From: Klebsiella planticola ATCC 33531 | GTDB lineage: Bacteria > Pseudomonadota > Gammaproteobacteria > Enterobacterales > Enterobacteriaceae | Assembly (NCBI RefSeq): GCF_000735435.1 | Contig: NZ_JMPP01000012.1 | Location: 17,748 to 81,747 of the forward strand | Direction of reading: 5' to 3' | Length of the DNA: 64,000 bases | Part shown: positions 30,307-41,110 of the stretch, piece by piece | Layout of the letters: the number at the start of each line of letters is the position of its first letter | Position numbering within the stretch: the first letter of the stretch is position 1 | Notes under the pieces: model-generated | Databases searched by the model: none | Told to the model about the DNA's origin: nothing | Seen by the model: only the letters and a program-made list of their open reading frames with translations | Program-made: the position numbers and the translations under genes

Positions 30307-30382
30307 TGGGGTGGCTAATGGGATTCGAACCCACGACAACTGGAATCACAATCCAGGGCTCTACCAACTGAGCTATAGCCAC
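30307..30382 (-). tRNA. hisR: tRNA-His (anticodon GTG)
   Basis: 76 nt starting with the extra G(-1) characteristic of tRNA-His (GTGGCTATAG) and ending CCCCA. The anticodon loop is TTGTGAT. Matches E. coli hisR. Confidence 0.97.
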
Positions 30383-30449
30383 CACTGCAAATCTTTTCAC
30401 GCGGCACTGTTAAATCAACAGTCCACCGCAGCTCAAGCACCGGGTTAAA

Positions 30450-30526
<77 letters not shown>

Positions 30527-30547
30527 TTAGCGCCGTTGCGGGGTCGG

Positions 30548-30576
30548 ATAATACGGACTTCCCCCCCCGCTGTCTA
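30548..30576 (-). promoter_or_regulatory. Promoter of the argX tRNA operon
   Basis: On the minus strand TAGACA (30571-30576), 17 bp and TATTAT (30548-30553), followed by a GC-rich discriminator (CCGACCCCGC), the pattern of a growth-rate- and ppGpp-controlled stable RNA promoter. The spacer holds a G8 run. Confidence 0.85.
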
Positions 30577-30628
30577 GTGCCTTTTTAAATAAAATTTCTG
30601 TTTGGTCACGCTTTGTGCACTTTGGCGT

Positions 30629-32014
30629 TTATTCCGTCGTTTTATCGACATTTCCATGTCGACCGAGACCAAACGCCTTATAAATAAGCGTCACGAGGGC
30701 CAGGAAAAGTATTCCGACGAACAGCGACATACGGGTGTCGTCATTAAAGCCCATACCTATCAGCACACAAACCAGAAACGCCATCGTGAAATAGTTGGCC
30801 CACGGGAACAGCAGCGAACGGAACGGGTGGCTGGCCATCTCCTCCTGATGCGCACGACGAAAACGCAGCTGACTAATCAGAATCACAAACCACGGCACCA
30901 TACCCGGCAATACGCTGGCACTGTAAACATAGACGAAGACCCGCTGCGGGTTGGGAATAATATAGTTCAGACAGGAGCCAATCAGCAGAATCAGAATCGA
31001 CAGCGCGACGCCCACGGCCGGCACGCCATTGCGCGAAACTTTCGCCATTGCCGCAGGCAGTTGCCGGTTGCGCGCCAGCGCGTAGAGCATACGACCGCAG
31101 CTGTACATCCCGCTATTACAGCCGGAAAGCGCCGCCGTCAGCACCACAAAGTTGATAATACCCGCCGCCGCAGTAATACCGATTTTCGCAAAGGTCAGAA
31201 CGAACGGGCTGCCGCCGGAACCAATTTGATTCCACGGGAAAATCGTGACAATCACGAAAATCGCGCCCACATAAAAAATCAGGATACGCCACAGGACCTT
31301 GCCCACCGCACTGCGCAGCGTGACCTGCGGATTCTTCGCCTCACCGGCGGTGATGCCGATAAGTTCAACCCCCTGATAGGAGGCCACCACGATACACAGC
31401 GCCGTCAGGAATCCTTTCCAGCCGCCGGCGAAAAAGCCCCCGTGTTCGGTCAGATTGCCAAATCCGATGGAGTGCCCGCCGTTGCCAAAACCAAAGAAGA
31501 TCACCCCCAGCCCGACGACGATCATCACGATAATGGTGGTGACTTTAATCATCGCGAACCAGAATTCGATCTCACCATACAGGCGTACTGCGGCCAGGTT
31601 TGCCAGCGCCACCAGCCCGACGGCAATAAGCGCCGGTATCCACTGCGCCATATCCGGGAACCAGAACTGCACATACACCCCGATGGCCGTAATCTCCGAG
31701 ATCCCGACCGCCATCCACATAAACCAATATGACCAGGCGGTAAGATAGCCGAAAAACGGGCTCATATAGCGGTGCGCGTAAACGGCGAATGAACCGGTCA
31801 CCGGCTCAAGGAACAGCATTTCGCCCATCGAGCGCATGATAAAGAAGACAAATAAACCGGCGATAATATACGCCAGCAGGACCGAAGGACCGGCCCATTT
31901 CAGCGTGCTTGCCGCCCCCATAAACAAACCCACGCCAATCGTCCCGCCAAGGGCGATAAGCTCAATGTGTCTGGCCTCCAGTCCGCGCTGGAGTTCCGCT
32001 TTTTTCTCTGTCAT
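30629..32014 (-). CDS. yifK: APC-family amino acid permease YifK (threonine/serine)
   Basis: A 461-residue transporter with 12 membrane helices of the APC superfamily. The first helix has the family signature [15 protein letters not shown]. It is close to E. coli YifK, reported as a threonine/serine-proton symporter. The start is the ATG at 32014 ([16 protein letters not shown]); a 19-residue extension upstream is rejected. The leader just before the start contains ACACAAGAGG, resembling seed targets of the sRNA GcvB, which represses yifK in Salmonella; this link is inferred. Confidence 0.93.
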   Translation of the reverse strand: MTEKKAELQRGLEARHIELIALGGTIGVGLFMGAASTLKWAGPSVLLAYIIAGLFVFFIMRSMGEMLFLEPVTGSFAVYAHRYMSPFFGYLTAWSYWFMWMAVGISEITAIGVYVQFWFPDMAQWIPALIAVGLVALANLAAVRLYGEIEFWFAMIKVTTIIVMIVVGLGVIFFGFGNGGHSIGFGNLTEHGGFFAGGWKGFLTALCIVVASYQGVELIGITAGEAKNPQVTLRSAVGKVLWRILIFYVGAIFVIVTIFPWNQIGSGGSPFVLTFAKIGITAAAGIINFVVLTAALSGCNSGMYSCGRMLYALARNRQLPAAMAKVSRNGVPAVGVALSILILLIGSCLNYIIPNPQRVFVYVYSASVLPGMVPWFVILISQLRFRRAHQEEMASHPFRSLLFPWANYFTMAFLVCVLIGMGFNDDTRMSLFVGILFLALVTLIYKAFGLGRHGNVDKTTE

Positions 32015-32353
32015 ATAACCTCTTGTGTTTGCCCTGCTTCCGGTTTTTGTTCCTCGTCCATTGAGCGGCACGCCTGAGGGCCGACCTTACCCCCACCCGT
32101 AGCACAGCGATTCATGCCGTCGGGAGTGACAGGTTTGCCATGGCGTGACCCGCGAATGGTCTTGCCCATATACCGGTTATTTTTATTAATGAATGAAAGG
32201 AAATGTCCTTGCCTGCACGACGGCACACGCTGCCCGCCGTGCATTAAGCATGCGAATGGTTAATGAATTTTCAGGAAATGGCAAATAAAGTATCAGGCGA
32301 GTGACAGTAGTAAACACAATACGTACGTAAACTCGCCAGTTTGCAGTGGAATA
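32015..32353. other. Intergenic region between wecG and yifK
   Basis: 339 bp downstream of the ECA operon and upstream of yifK on the same strand. It must hold the yifK promoter and leader. I see an AT-rich tract (about 32250-32300) but no clear hairpin terminator for wecG, so some read-through into yifK and the tRNA operon is possible. No credible gene. Confidence 0.5.
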
Positions 32354-33094
32354 TCAGAGCTGACCGGTATAATACCAACGTAAATATCGCAGCAGGCGAA
32401 TCTGTCTTTTAATCCGACTCGGCTGAGAGACCAAACGATAGAACCACTCCAGACCCAGGTTTTGCCAGAATTTTGGCGCCCGGTGGACATGGCCGGTGAA
32501 AACATCGTAGGTGCCGCCAACCCCCATATACAGCGCCTGCGGATAGACCTCCCGGCAGTCGCGCATCAGGATCTCCTGACGCGGCGATCCCATCGCCACG
32601 GTTACGATTTTCGCACCGCTATCGCGAATACGCTCAAACAACGCCTGGCGTCGATCGGCAGCGAAATACCCATCCTGACTGCCGACAATATTGACCTTCC
32701 AGCGGGCACGCAGCTGCGCCTCCGTCTGTGCCAGCACCTCCGGCTTGCCGCCAACCAGGAAGACCGGGGTCCCCTGTGCGCCCGCCCGTTCCATCAGCGC
32801 TTCCCAGAGGTCAGCGCCCGCCACGCGCGAAACCTGAGCCTGAGGGTATTTTTTACGCAGTGAGCGCACGACGCTGATGCCATCGGCATATTTAAACTCT
32901 GCGGCTTCAATCAGTGCCCGTACGTCAGGATTATCCTCAACCGCCAGCATCTTCTCTGCGTTGATCGCCACCAGCGTTCCCTGGCGGATAGTGCCGTCCG
33001 CATACAGATAGTCCAGAGCGTGCTGCATATTGCGCCAACCAATGAGTTGTAACCCTCTCAGCAGATACAACGGCGCAGAAATAGTCTCAGTCAT
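32354..33094 (-). CDS. wecG: UDP-ManNAcA transferase (ECA lipid II synthase)
   Basis: A 246-residue GT26 (WecG/TagA) glycosyltransferase adding N-acetylmannosaminuronic acid to lipid I of enterobacterial common antigen (ECA), at the inner face of the membrane. [27 protein letters not shown] is the family signature, with [10 protein letters not shown] before it. Of two near starts the ATG at 33094 has AAGGA six bases upstream and gives the E. coli length. Last gene of the wec operon, 8 bp after wzyE. Confidence 0.95.
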   Translation of the reverse strand: MTETISAPLYLLRGLQLIGWRNMQHALDYLYADGTIRQGTLVAINAEKMLAVEDNPDVRALIEAAEFKYADGISVVRSLRKKYPQAQVSRVAGADLWEALMERAGAQGTPVFLVGGKPEVLAQTEAQLRARWKVNIVGSQDGYFAADRRQALFERIRDSGAKIVTVAMGSPRQEILMRDCREVYPQALYMGVGGTYDVFTGHVHRAPKFWQNLGLEWFYRLVSQPSRIKRQIRLLRYLRWYYTGQL

Positions 33095-33102
33095 GTCCAT
33101 CC

Positions 33103-34452
33103 TTATCTGACCTGAGGTTGCGAAAGCGGTTTAACCCGCCGGTGAATCAGTCCCGCGCTATCCAGGAACCAGTACAGCAATTTCGCCGCCAGTAAGCAGA
33201 TACCAAAGATCACGAGGAAAAACACCACGCGGGAGCCAAATGAGTCCAGCCCTTCGCGCGCCAGCACTATCATGTTGAAGATAGCGCCAAAACAGAAACT
33301 GTGCAGGATAGCCGCTTTATAACGGTTACTCTCGCGGTTACCCAGCTCATACAGCCAGTCGAACCATTTGATAATCAGTCCGACCGCCACCGCGCCCAGC
33401 GGAACAAACCAGATCCCCCCCATCACCACCAGCGAGCCGATCAGCGTCGGCGAGATAGCCAGGCCGGAGTGGTTATTCAGCACTTCCCAGGTAAAGTAGT
33501 TAGCGGTATTGAGCACCATCGACGGTCGGCTATGCCACATCCAGCTGGGGATAAAGACGTAGAAATCCCTGATCATCGGCGCCAGCCCCTGGAAGGCGAT
33601 CTTGTCGTAGTTTTGCAGCAGCAGCGCCAGATTCTCCCACGGCGAAAACGTATCGCGGGTCAGATAGAGGAAGGTATAAAACGCTTCATCGCCGCTGACG
33701 TTCATGCCATAGCGCTTAAGCGCCAGCCAGAACATTCCCACAATACCCAGGACGCCAGCCGCCGCCAGCATCCACAGGCTGATCCAGCCGCGAATAATGC
33801 CGATAAACAGGAAAATGGCGAAAGCGATAATGATATTCGCGCGGGTACCGCCGACAATGGCATAGGTCAACAGCCCAAACGCCACGGTGCTGAGCAGGAA
33901 GAATATCCACGCCTTATAATCCTGGCGCAGGAAATAGACCACCAGCATCGCCGGGATAAAGAAATAGAAAAAGCGCTTCAGCGCCACGCCGGAGACTTCG
34001 GCAGAGAAGATCTGACTGTAAGAGTTGAGCTTAAACAGCAGGAAGCCATTGTGGGCAAAGAAAATCCCGACGCACAGCAGCGCTACGCCCAGCAGAATGA
34101 TCCATGCCAGATGCGTTTCCACGCGGTTCATCGTAAATAGTGGCCGTCGCTGGCTGTCGTGCGTGGCCGAACGCAGACGCGTTTTATAGGTCACGTAATA
34201 GACCGCATAGAAACAGACCGACACCAGCAAGGTTTGCAGCAACACGTCCGGCGGAGCAACGCTGACATCAAAGCGGAACACCAGGATACTGGTCAGCGGG
34301 AAACCAAAGAAGAAGGTCAGCAGAAACAACAACGAGAAGAACACATTGAAGTTAAAGCGCACGCGGCGAAACTCAAAATACGTCGCGGTGGCGATAAACA
34401 GCGTTGACAGCAGCCAGACCACCAGCAGCCCGCAAAATTGCATTAATGTCAT
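33103..34452 (-). CDS. wzyE: ECA polysaccharide chain polymerase
   Basis: A 449-residue inner-membrane protein with about 11 helices, matching E. coli WzyE (450). It polymerises the flipped ECA trisaccharide in the periplasm, with chain length set by Wzz[27 protein letters not shown] and [25 protein letters not shown] are well conserved. Overlaps wecF by 4 bp. Confidence 0.96.
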   Translation of the reverse strand: MTLMQFCGLLVVWLLSTLFIATATYFEFRRVRFNFNVFFSLLFLLTFFFGFPLTSILVFRFDVSVAPPDVLLQTLLVSVCFYAVYYVTYKTRLRSATHDSQRRPLFTMNRVETHLAWIILLGVALLCVGIFFAHNGFLLFKLNSYSQIFSAEVSGVALKRFFYFFIPAMLVVYFLRQDYKAWIFFLLSTVAFGLLTYAIVGGTRANIIIAFAIFLFIGIIRGWISLWMLAAAGVLGIVGMFWLALKRYGMNVSGDEAFYTFLYLTRDTFSPWENLALLLQNYDKIAFQGLAPMIRDFYVFIPSWMWHSRPSMVLNTANYFTWEVLNNHSGLAISPTLIGSLVVMGGIWFVPLGAVAVGLIIKWFDWLYELGNRESNRYKAAILHSFCFGAIFNMIVLAREGLDSFGSRVVFFLVIFGICLLAAKLLYWFLDSAGLIHRRVKPLSQPQVR

Positions 34453-35528
34453 GCGTTGACCCCCGCGGCAATCTGCAATGCCTGCTGCCAGCCCGCCAGG
34501 TAGTTCGGCCGGAAGAAAGCAATCTGGTTCTTATCAACGCTCGCCAGCTGACGCTGGGCTTCACGCACTACGTCAACATCCAGCGCATCGCCAGTAAACA
34601 GCACCGGAATATTCTGCTCCGTCATATCCTGCCAGAACGGGTTTTCCCGGTTCAGCACACAGGGTATCCCTGCCTGAATTAATAAACATAGTGTCCCGAT
34701 GCCCTGCTGGCGAGCAAACAGGAAATAGCCCAGATCGCAGCAGCGCAGCAGATTCAGATAATCAGGAAACGCCAGCTTCTCACTGAGAATCTGCAGGTGG
34801 GTGGCGCTAAACAGTGCAGCGCCCGCTTCACGGACCTCGTTAATATAGTCCGTATTATTTTCCGGATACCCCATCGGCACGATCACGTTTACCGTATCGC
34901 CAAATTGCTGATGGATAGCACGCAGCGCCGCAATATGCTCATTACTGCGGTCACCCGAGTTCCCGACCAGAATCGTCAGCGTCTCGGCGCGCGGTGCGCT
35001 CTCGGCCAGCGAATTAAGCGCCGGATCCATGCGCGTCGGAAAATAGAGCAGTTCGCCGGGCACGCGCGGATGACGGCGAGCGAACCAGCTGAGATCGCCC
35101 CGGGTGGCAAAAACGCGCCCGACCCGACTCTGGGCAAGGCGCCGCAGCGGATAGAACAGGCGAAACTTCAGGCTGGACGAATTTTCATACAGGTCGGCAC
35201 CCCAGATATGCCAGTTAAACTGGGCAGGACGAATCCCCCCGCTTAGCAGCGCCAGCCACAGCCCGGTATTAAACTGGCCGTGGAAGAAAAAGCGCTGTCG
35301 GCGATCGGCTTTTGCCAGAGTTATCACCGCCTGCGCCAGGGATTTTTTCCCGGGATAACAGGTGACAGATAATGCCGGGTAGGCCTCGCGCACTCCTGTT
35401 GCATCACCGACGACCATAAACCTACGCGCCTGCTCGTCATGGGCGGCCAGCTCGTCATTAAAGAACCGTAAAACGGTCTGGTTGTGGTGCGGGATATCCG
35501 ATCCCAGTACATGTATCAGTGCTGTCAT
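34449..35528 (-). CDS. wecF: Fuc4NAc (ECA lipid III) transferase
   Basis: A 359-residue GT56 glycosyltransferase that adds 4-acetamido-4,6-dideoxy-galactose to ECA lipid II, completing the trisaccharide. [27 protein letters not shown] and the [10 protein letters not shown] and NSGDRSNEH motifs match E. coli WecF (359 residues). 4-bp overlaps with wzxE and wzyE on either side indicate coupled translation. Confidence 0.96.
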   Translation of the reverse strand: MTALIHVLGSDIPHHNQTVLRFFNDELAAHDEQARRFMVVGDATGVREAYPALSVTCYPGKKSLAQAVITLAKADRRQRFFFHGQFNTGLWLALLSGGIRPAQFNWHIWGADLYENSSSLKFRLFYPLRRLAQSRVGRVFATRGDLSWFARRHPRVPGELLYFPTRMDPALNSLAESAPRAETLTILVGNSGDRSNEHIAALRAIHQQFGDTVNVIVPMGYPENNTDYINEVREAGAALFSATHLQILSEKLAFPDYLNLLRCCDLGYFLFARQQGIGTLCLLIQAGIPCVLNRENPFWQDMTEQNIPVLFTGDALDVDVVREAQRQLASVDKNQIAFFRPNYLAGWQQALQIAAGVNA

Positions 35529-36775
35529 GCCCGTTTACGCCAGAGTAAAAACACGCCACTACAAAGGGCGAAATAAACAATATACGTAGCCATATACGCC
35601 TGCGCTGCGCCAATCGCGCCATGCGCCGGGATCAGCCAGTGCGAGAATGCGGTCAACAGCGTGAACTGGCTGATTTCCGTTAGTATATAAAAACGCAGCG
35701 ACGCTTTCGCAATCACCAGATAGCCATAAACATAGGCGCCGACCTTCAGCACATCGCCGACCAGTTGCCAGGCAAACAGGTCGCGCATCGCCGTAAAGCG
35801 GTCGGAAAACAGCAGCCAGATGGCAAAGTCGCGCAGTAGCCAGACGGTTAAGCTCGCCACCGCCACCGCCGGAAGGACAAATTTTAATGATTTGCCGATC
35901 TCACGGGTAATCTCTGATTTGGCCGTCAATCGGGAGAGCGTAGGCAGCAGATAGACGCTAAACGATGCGGTGATAAACTGCAGGTAGGCATCGGAAATGC
36001 TGCTGACCCCTTGCCAGATCCCTACCGCCTCCCAGCCATAATGCTCCGCCAGCAGGTTACGCATCATCACGTAAGCCACCGGCAGCGTCACCGAGGTAAT
36101 CAGCGCCATCAGGGTAAATTTGGAAAGCTGCCCCGCGAGGCCGTTATCCCAGCGCGGACGCAGCGCGCTGAGCGGGATTGTCCCGCGCCGCCATAGCACG
36201 ATTGCCGCCGGGATCACCACCAGCGCCGGCACCAGCGCCAGCCCGAGCAGCGCCCCCTGGTAGCCCGCGAAGCGATAGCAGACGTAATAGGCCACGACGC
36301 CAATCAGGCTACCGGCGATCAGCGACAGGGCATTGCCCGCCGCATCGCGAAAACCTTTCATCAAGGCCAGCAGCAGGTTTGCCCAGGCAATGCCCATCTG
36401 TACCAGCGCCACCAGTTGCACCAGCCCCTGATAGTGCGTATGGCCGAACAGCCCCTGGCTGACCGGCGCGGCCGCCAGCAGAAAGACCAGCGCCAGCAGC
36501 GTTGAGAAGCCAAGCACCATTGCTGAGGAGGTGCCGACGACCTTATTCAGCTGCTGGCGATCGTCATGATGCTGTGCGACCAGTTTGGTGACACCGTTGA
36601 AAATACCGGCGCCCGCCAGTACGCCAAGCACGGTCACCAGCTGGCGAAAGTTACCGGCCTGACCAACCCCTGCCGGGCCAAAGGAGACAGCCAGTAGTTT
36701 AACCACCAGCAGTCCGGCCCCAATTTTGACCAGCGTGGACGCGGCGGTCCACAGTGAAGCTTTAGCCAGCGACAT
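35525..36775 (-). CDS. wzxE: ECA lipid III flippase
   Basis: A 416-residue polytopic membrane protein of the MATE/Wzx family with about 12 helices, the length of E. coli WzxE. It moves undecaprenyl-PP-trisaccharide across the inner membrane. It starts [29 protein letters not shown]. It lies one base after wecE. Confidence 0.96.
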   Translation of the reverse strand: MSLAKASLWTAASTLVKIGAGLLVVKLLAVSFGPAGVGQAGNFRQLVTVLGVLAGAGIFNGVTKLVAQHHDDRQQLNKVVGTSSAMVLGFSTLLALVFLLAAAPVSQGLFGHTHYQGLVQLVALVQMGIAWANLLLALMKGFRDAAGNALSLIAGSLIGVVAYYVCYRFAGYQGALLGLALVPALVVIPAAIVLWRRGTIPLSALRPRWDNGLAGQLSKFTLMALITSVTLPVAYVMMRNLLAEHYGWEAVGIWQGVSSISDAYLQFITASFSVYLLPTLSRLTAKSEITREIGKSLKFVLPAVAVASLTVWLLRDFAIWLLFSDRFTAMRDLFAWQLVGDVLKVGAYVYGYLVIAKASLRFYILTEISQFTLLTAFSHWLIPAHGAIGAAQAYMATYIVYFALCSGVFLLWRKRA

Positions 36776-36776
36776 A

Positions 36777-37907
36777 TCAGGAGAAATAACTCAGCAGCGA
36801 ATTAATCACCGTACGCTGATTGGCTGACGACAGGTTATAGAACAGCGGCAGGCGCAGCAGGCGCTCGCTCTCCTGGGTGGTATGACGATCGTCACCGCGG
36901 AACTCGCCAAAGTGCTCTCCCGCCGGGCAGCTATGCAGCGGAATGTAGTGGAACACCGCCAGAATTTCCGCCTCTTTTAGCCAGGCGATCAGATTACTGC
37001 GATCGTCAATATCGCGCAGCTTAATATAAAACATGTGCGCGTTGTGTCCGCAGTCGGCCGGAATCACCGGCAGATCGATGCGACCAGCCCGCGCCAGTGG
37101 CAGCAGCGCATCGTAATAGCGCTGCCAGAGCGTTAAACGTTGCTGGTTAATCTGTTCCGCCGCTTCCAGCTGCGCCCACAGGTATGCCGCCTGCAGGTCA
37201 GACATCAGATAGCTGGAGCCGATATCGCGCCAGGTGTATTTATCCACCAGCCCGCGGAAGAACTGGCTACGGTTGGTCCCTTTTTCGCGGATAATTTCCG
37301 CACGCTCGATCAACTTACGATCGTTAATCAGCGTCGCGCCACCTTCACCGCCGGCGGTATAGTTTTTGGTTTCATGGAAACTGAAACAGCCGATATGCCC
37401 GATTGTGCCCAGCGCTCGCCCTTTGTAAGTCGACATGACACCCTGCGCGGCATCTTCCACCACGAACAGATTGTACTTGCTGGCAAGGGCCATGATGGTG
37501 TCCATCTCACAGGCCACGCCGGCATAGTGTACCGGTACAATGGCGCGGGTTTTCTCACCGATCGCCGCTTCAATTTTGGTTTCATCGATATTCATCGTAT
37601 CGCGACGAATATCGACAAAGACGATTTTTGCCCCGCGCAACACAAAGGCGTTGGCGGTTGAGACGAAGGTATAGCTCGGCATAATCACTTCATCGCCCGG
37701 CTGGATATCCAGCAGCAGCGCCGCCATTTCCAGCGAAGCGGTGCAGGAAGGCGTCAACAGTGCTTTCGCAGTCCCAAACCGCTGCTCCATCCACTGCTGG
37801 CAGCGGCGGGTAAATCCGCCGTCGCCGCACAGTTTTCCGCTGTCCATCGCGGATTGCATATAATCAAGCTCGGTTCCCACCACCGGCGGTGCGTTAAATG
37901 GAATCAT
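36777..37907 (-). CDS. wecE: dTDP-4-amino-4,6-dideoxygalactose transaminase
   Basis: A 376-residue PLP-dependent sugar aminotransferase (DegT/DnrJ/EryC1). It converts dTDP-4-keto-6-deoxyglucose to dTDP-4-amino-4,6-dideoxygalactose for ECA. The PLP lysine is in SFHETKNYTAGGEGG; MPSYTFVSTANAFVLRGA and EDAAQGV are cofactor contacts. Start MIPFNAPPVVGTE (37907) matches E. coli. Its substrate normally comes from RffG, absent from this operon. Confidence 0.97.
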   Translation of the reverse strand: MIPFNAPPVVGTELDYMQSAMDSGKLCGDGGFTRRCQQWMEQRFGTAKALLTPSCTASLEMAALLLDIQPGDEVIMPSYTFVSTANAFVLRGAKIVFVDIRRDTMNIDETKIEAAIGEKTRAIVPVHYAGVACEMDTIMALASKYNLFVVEDAAQGVMSTYKGRALGTIGHIGCFSFHETKNYTAGGEGGATLINDRKLIERAEIIREKGTNRSQFFRGLVDKYTWRDIGSSYLMSDLQAAYLWAQLEAAEQINQQRLTLWQRYYDALLPLARAGRIDLPVIPADCGHNAHMFYIKLRDIDDRSNLIAWLKEAEILAVFHYIPLHSCPAGEHFGEFRGDDRHTTQESERLLRLPLFYNLSSANQRTVINSLLSYFS

Positions 37908-37911
37908 CATG

Positions 37912-38586
37912 TCACCTGTATAACCAGTACGCGGTGTTTTCCACATTCGCACCGCTGAGAATATAACGTTTAAGCGCGGCGGTGTTCCCCATCTGGGTTG
38001 CCACCCGCAGTGTAGACAGCCCGCGGAGTTCGGCCCAATGCCGTGCGGCCTGCATCAGTTCAGCACCCGCGCCGCGACCGGCCAGCAGGCCGATGCGGGC
38101 ATCCGTCTCATTGAGCTGACGCAGTGAAACAAAAGCGCGAATGTCGCCATCGGCAGCGCGAAAAATCAGACACTGGTTATCGAACGTCCCCCGCACCGCG
38201 TTTTCAATCCACTGGGCGTAGAAACGGCCGCTGGCATCTGCGGCATACCAGGGAGCGCGGAAGCGACTTTGCGCAAAGGCCTGTGCCGCCAGCTCGCGCA
38301 GTCGTGGAATCTCTGCCGGCGTAGCCACTTCACAGCCCGCGTCGGCAGACCGACCGACCGGCAGTGCCAGATCGACTTCGCCTTCCACCAGTTGGAAACC
38401 CAGCAGCTGTAGCGCATCCAGCCGCACGCCATCATCCGCCGCAATCTTCGCCTGCAAACGCGTCCAGCCGGCCAGCGCCTGAGCGGTCAGCTGCGGGGCG
38501 TCATCGCGAAAGCGCACAATCGCGCTCTGGATGCCGAAGAAGCGATTTTCCCACTCCAGGGGTTCAATACTGGCGTGGAGAGACAT
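37912..38586 (-). CDS. wecD: dTDP-fucosamine N-acetyltransferase
   Basis: A 224-residue GNAT acetyltransferase that acetylates dTDP-4-amino-4,6-dideoxygalactose. The GNAT acetyl-CoA loop region is [25 protein letters not shown]. The ATG at 38586 ([18 protein letters not shown]) matches the E. coli start and has AGGA nearby; a 9-residue upstream extension is rejected. It follows wecC directly, 78 bp away, where E. coli has rffG and rffH in between. Confidence 0.94.
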   Translation of the reverse strand: MSLHASIEPLEWENRFFGIQSAIVRFRDDAPQLTAQALAGWTRLQAKIAADDGVRLDALQLLGFQLVEGEVDLALPVGRSADAGCEVATPAEIPRLRELAAQAFAQSRFRAPWYAADASGRFYAQWIENAVRGTFDNQCLIFRAADGDIRAFVSLRQLNETDARIGLLAGRGAGAELMQAARHWAELRGLSTLRVATQMGNTAALKRYILSGANVENTAYWLYR

Positions 38587-38664
38587 GGAAGGTATCCTGG
38601 TTAGATTGGTCACGGCCAGAAGCTGGCATAAAACACAGGCTTGCGCCGATGACCAGAACCGTTC

Positions 38665-39927
38665 TCACCGCCACACCCCTTTGGTATCGACAATATAATC
38701 CTGCGTCACGCTATCGCCGCTGATGGCTTTAAACTCGTGATGGTCAACCAGCATCACCAGCACATCGGCGGTCGCCAGTGCATCATCCAGCAAGGCCAGC
38801 GTACACAGGCCGTCAAGTTTCGCCGGTAGCTGGTGAATATTGGGTTCCACAACCAGCGTTTCACCGCTGTGCCAGCGGGCGATTTGCATAGCGATCGACA
38901 TCGCCGGACTTTCGCGCAGATCGTCGATATTCGGCTTAAAAGCCAGGCCAAAACAGGCGACCTTCAACTCACTGGCGCGTTTATTACTGGCGGCCAGACA
39001 ATCGGCGACCCGGGCTTTGACCTGCTCGATAACCCAGTCAGGTTTATGGTCGTTAACTTCACGGGCGGTGCGAATCAGCCGCGCCTGTTGCGGGTTTTGC
39101 GCCACGATGAACCACGGGTCGACTGCGATGCAGTGCCCTCCTACCCCAGGTCCCGGCTGCAGGATATTCACGCGCGGATGACGGTTTGCCAGGCGAATCA
39201 GCTCCCAGACGTTAATGCCCTGCTCAGCGCAGAGCAGCGACAGTTCGTTCGCAAACGCAATGTTAACGTCGCGGAAGCTGTTTTCGGTCAGCTTACACAT
39301 CTCAGCGGTGCGGGAGTTGGTGACCACGCATTCGCCTTCGAGAAAAATTTTATACAGCTCGCTGGCGCGGGCGGAGCAAACCGGCGACATACCGCCGATG
39401 ACGCGGTCGTTTTTAATCAGCTCGACCATTACCTGACCTGGCAACACGCGCTCCGGGCAGTAGGCAATATTGACATCCGCCGCTTCACCAACCTGCTGCG
39501 GGAAGCTCAGGTCCGGGCGCATTTCAGCGAGCCAGGCGGCCATTTGCTCCGTCGAACCCACCGGAGAGGTGGACTCCAGAATCACCAGCGCCCCCTTCTT
39601 CAGCACTGGCGCAATGGATTTTGCCGCCGCCTCGACGAAGACCATATCCGGTTCATGCAGATCTTTGAACGGGGTGGGTACGGCAATCAGGTACGCATCC
39701 GCCGCAACCGGCTCGGTCGTCGCACATAAATAGCCCTGCTCAACCGCCGTTTTGACCACGCTCGCCAGATCCGGCTCTACGATATGAATCTCGCCACGGT
39801 TAATGGTCTCCACGGCATGTTGATTGATATCAACGCCGACCACCCGCTTTTGCCGGGAGGCGAACGCGGCAGCGGTTGGCAGGCCGATATATCCAAGGCC
39901 AATCACTGAAATGGTAGAAAAACTCAT
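38665..39927 (-). CDS. wecC: UDP-N-acetyl-D-mannosamine dehydrogenase
   Basis: A 420-residue UDP-sugar dehydrogenase that oxidises UDP-ManNAc to UDP-ManNAcA. The N-terminal Rossmann motif is [16 protein letters not shown], and the catalytic Cys is in [15 protein letters not shown]. Complete, same length as E. coli. 4-bp overlap with wecB upstream. Its stop (TGA) overlaps a GTG that begins a short frame resembling the start of rffG. Confidence 0.97.
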   Translation of the reverse strand: MSFSTISVIGLGYIGLPTAAAFASRQKRVVGVDINQHAVETINRGEIHIVEPDLASVVKTAVEQGYLCATTEPVAADAYLIAVPTPFKDLHEPDMVFVEAAAKSIAPVLKKGALVILESTSPVGSTEQMAAWLAEMRPDLSFPQQVGEAADVNIAYCPERVLPGQVMVELIKNDRVIGGMSPVCSARASELYKIFLEGECVVTNSRTAEMCKLTENSFRDVNIAFANELSLLCAEQGINVWELIRLANRHPRVNILQPGPGVGGHCIAVDPWFIVAQNPQQARLIRTAREVNDHKPDWVIEQVKARVADCLAASNKRASELKVACFGLAFKPNIDDLRESPAMSIAMQIARWHSGETLVVEPNIHQLPAKLDGLCTLALLDDALATADVLVMLVDHHEFKAISGDSVTQDYIVDTKGVWR

Positions 39928-41054
39928 AGCGTTACCTGATTATTTTTAAGTGCGGACAAAATACGGCGACATGCCTGACCATCGCCATAGGGATTATGCG
40001 CCCGGCTCATTGCCTGATACGCGGCATCATCCTGCAGCAGATGCGTGACTTCAGCGACGATACGCTGGCTATCGGTCCCGACCAGACGCACGGTACCTGC
40101 GGCAATCGCCTCCGGGCGTTCCGTCATTTCACGCATCACCAGTACCGGCTTCCCTAACGATGGCGCCTCCTCCTGAATACCGCCGGAGTCGGTGAGGATC
40201 AGCCATGCGCGATCCATCAACCAGACAAACGGCAGATAATCCTGCGGTTCAATTAACATCACGTTATCGATATGACCGAGAATACGGTTCACCGGCTCGC
40301 TGACGTTCGGGTTCAGGTGCACCGGATACACAATCTGGACATCGGGATTGCTGGCAGCGATTTCTGCCAGCGCGTGGCAAATTTGCTCAAACCCGCGCCC
40401 AAAGCTTTCCCGGCGGTGGCCGGTGACCAGAATCATCTTCTTGCCGTTCGCCAGAAAAGGATAGCGCTGCATCAGTGCGCTACGCAGAGCCTCATCTCCC
40501 AGCACCCGATCGCGAACCCAGAACAATGCATCAATGACCGTGTTGCCGGTGACCGTGATATGGTCATCGGTGATATTTTCGCGCAGCAGATTTTGCCGCG
40601 AGGTCTCTGTCGGGGCAAAGTGGTACGTTGCCAGATGCCCGGTCAGCGTACGGTTCCCTTCTTCCGGCCACGGCGAGCTCAGATCGCCGGTCCGCAGTCC
40701 CGCCTCAACGTGCCCCACCGGGATTCGTTGGTAGAAAGCGGCCAGGCTCGCGGCCATCGTCGTCGTGGTATCGCCATGCACCAGCACGACGTCCGGCTTA
40801 AATGACTCCAGGACCGGTTTCAGCCCCTCGAGGATACGACAGGTGATTTCCGTCAGGCCCTGACCTGGCTGCATAATATTGAGGTCGTAATCCGGCACAA
40901 TAGAAAAAAGTTTCAACACCTGGTCGAGCATCTCCCGATGCTGGGCGGTTACGCACACTTTCGCCTCAAAGTGAGGATCTTTTGCCAGCGCATGAACCAG
41001 AGGTGCCATTTTGATGGCTTCGGGTCTGGTGCCAAATACCGTTAGTACTTTCAC
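39924..41054 (-). CDS. wecB: UDP-N-acetylglucosamine 2-epimerase (non-hydrolysing)
   Basis: A 376-residue enzyme interconverting UDP-GlcNAc and UDP-ManNAc for ECA. It starts [54 protein letters not shown] and [22 protein letters not shown] form the active site and allosteric UDP-GlcNAc contacts. Same length as E. coli WecB. Confidence 0.97.
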   Translation of the reverse strand: MKVLTVFGTRPEAIKMAPLVHALAKDPHFEAKVCVTAQHREMLDQVLKLFSIVPDYDLNIMQPGQGLTEITCRILEGLKPVLESFKPDVVLVHGDTTTTMAASLAAFYQRIPVGHVEAGLRTGDLSSPWPEEGNRTLTGHLATYHFAPTETSRQNLLRENITDDHITVTGNTVIDALFWVRDRVLGDEALRSALMQRYPFLANGKKMILVTGHRRESFGRGFEQICHALAEIAASNPDVQIVYPVHLNPNVSEPVNRILGHIDNVMLIEPQDYLPFVWLMDRAWLILTDSGGIQEEAPSLGKPVLVMREMTERPEAIAAGTVRLVGTDSQRIVAEVTHLLQDDAAYQAMSRAHNPYGDGQACRRILSALKNNQVTL

Positions 41055-41110
41055 ATCGATTCTCTTCGATTAGGTGATGAAGTTGATTAATGCTTCATCA
41101 CAGGCCGCAT

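Noticed and set aside
30561..30568. Run of C/G in the tRNA promoter spacer as a phase-variation switch
   Set aside because: The -35/-10 spacing is already the optimal 17 bp, and stable RNA promoters are not known to be switched this way; there is no supporting evidence.
30602..31732. Long 376-codon open frame antisense to yifK
   Set aside because: It is a shadow of the yifK coding sequence in another frame; its composition (rich in Arg, His, Gln) is typical of antisense frames in GC-rich genes and yifK itself is clearly conserved.
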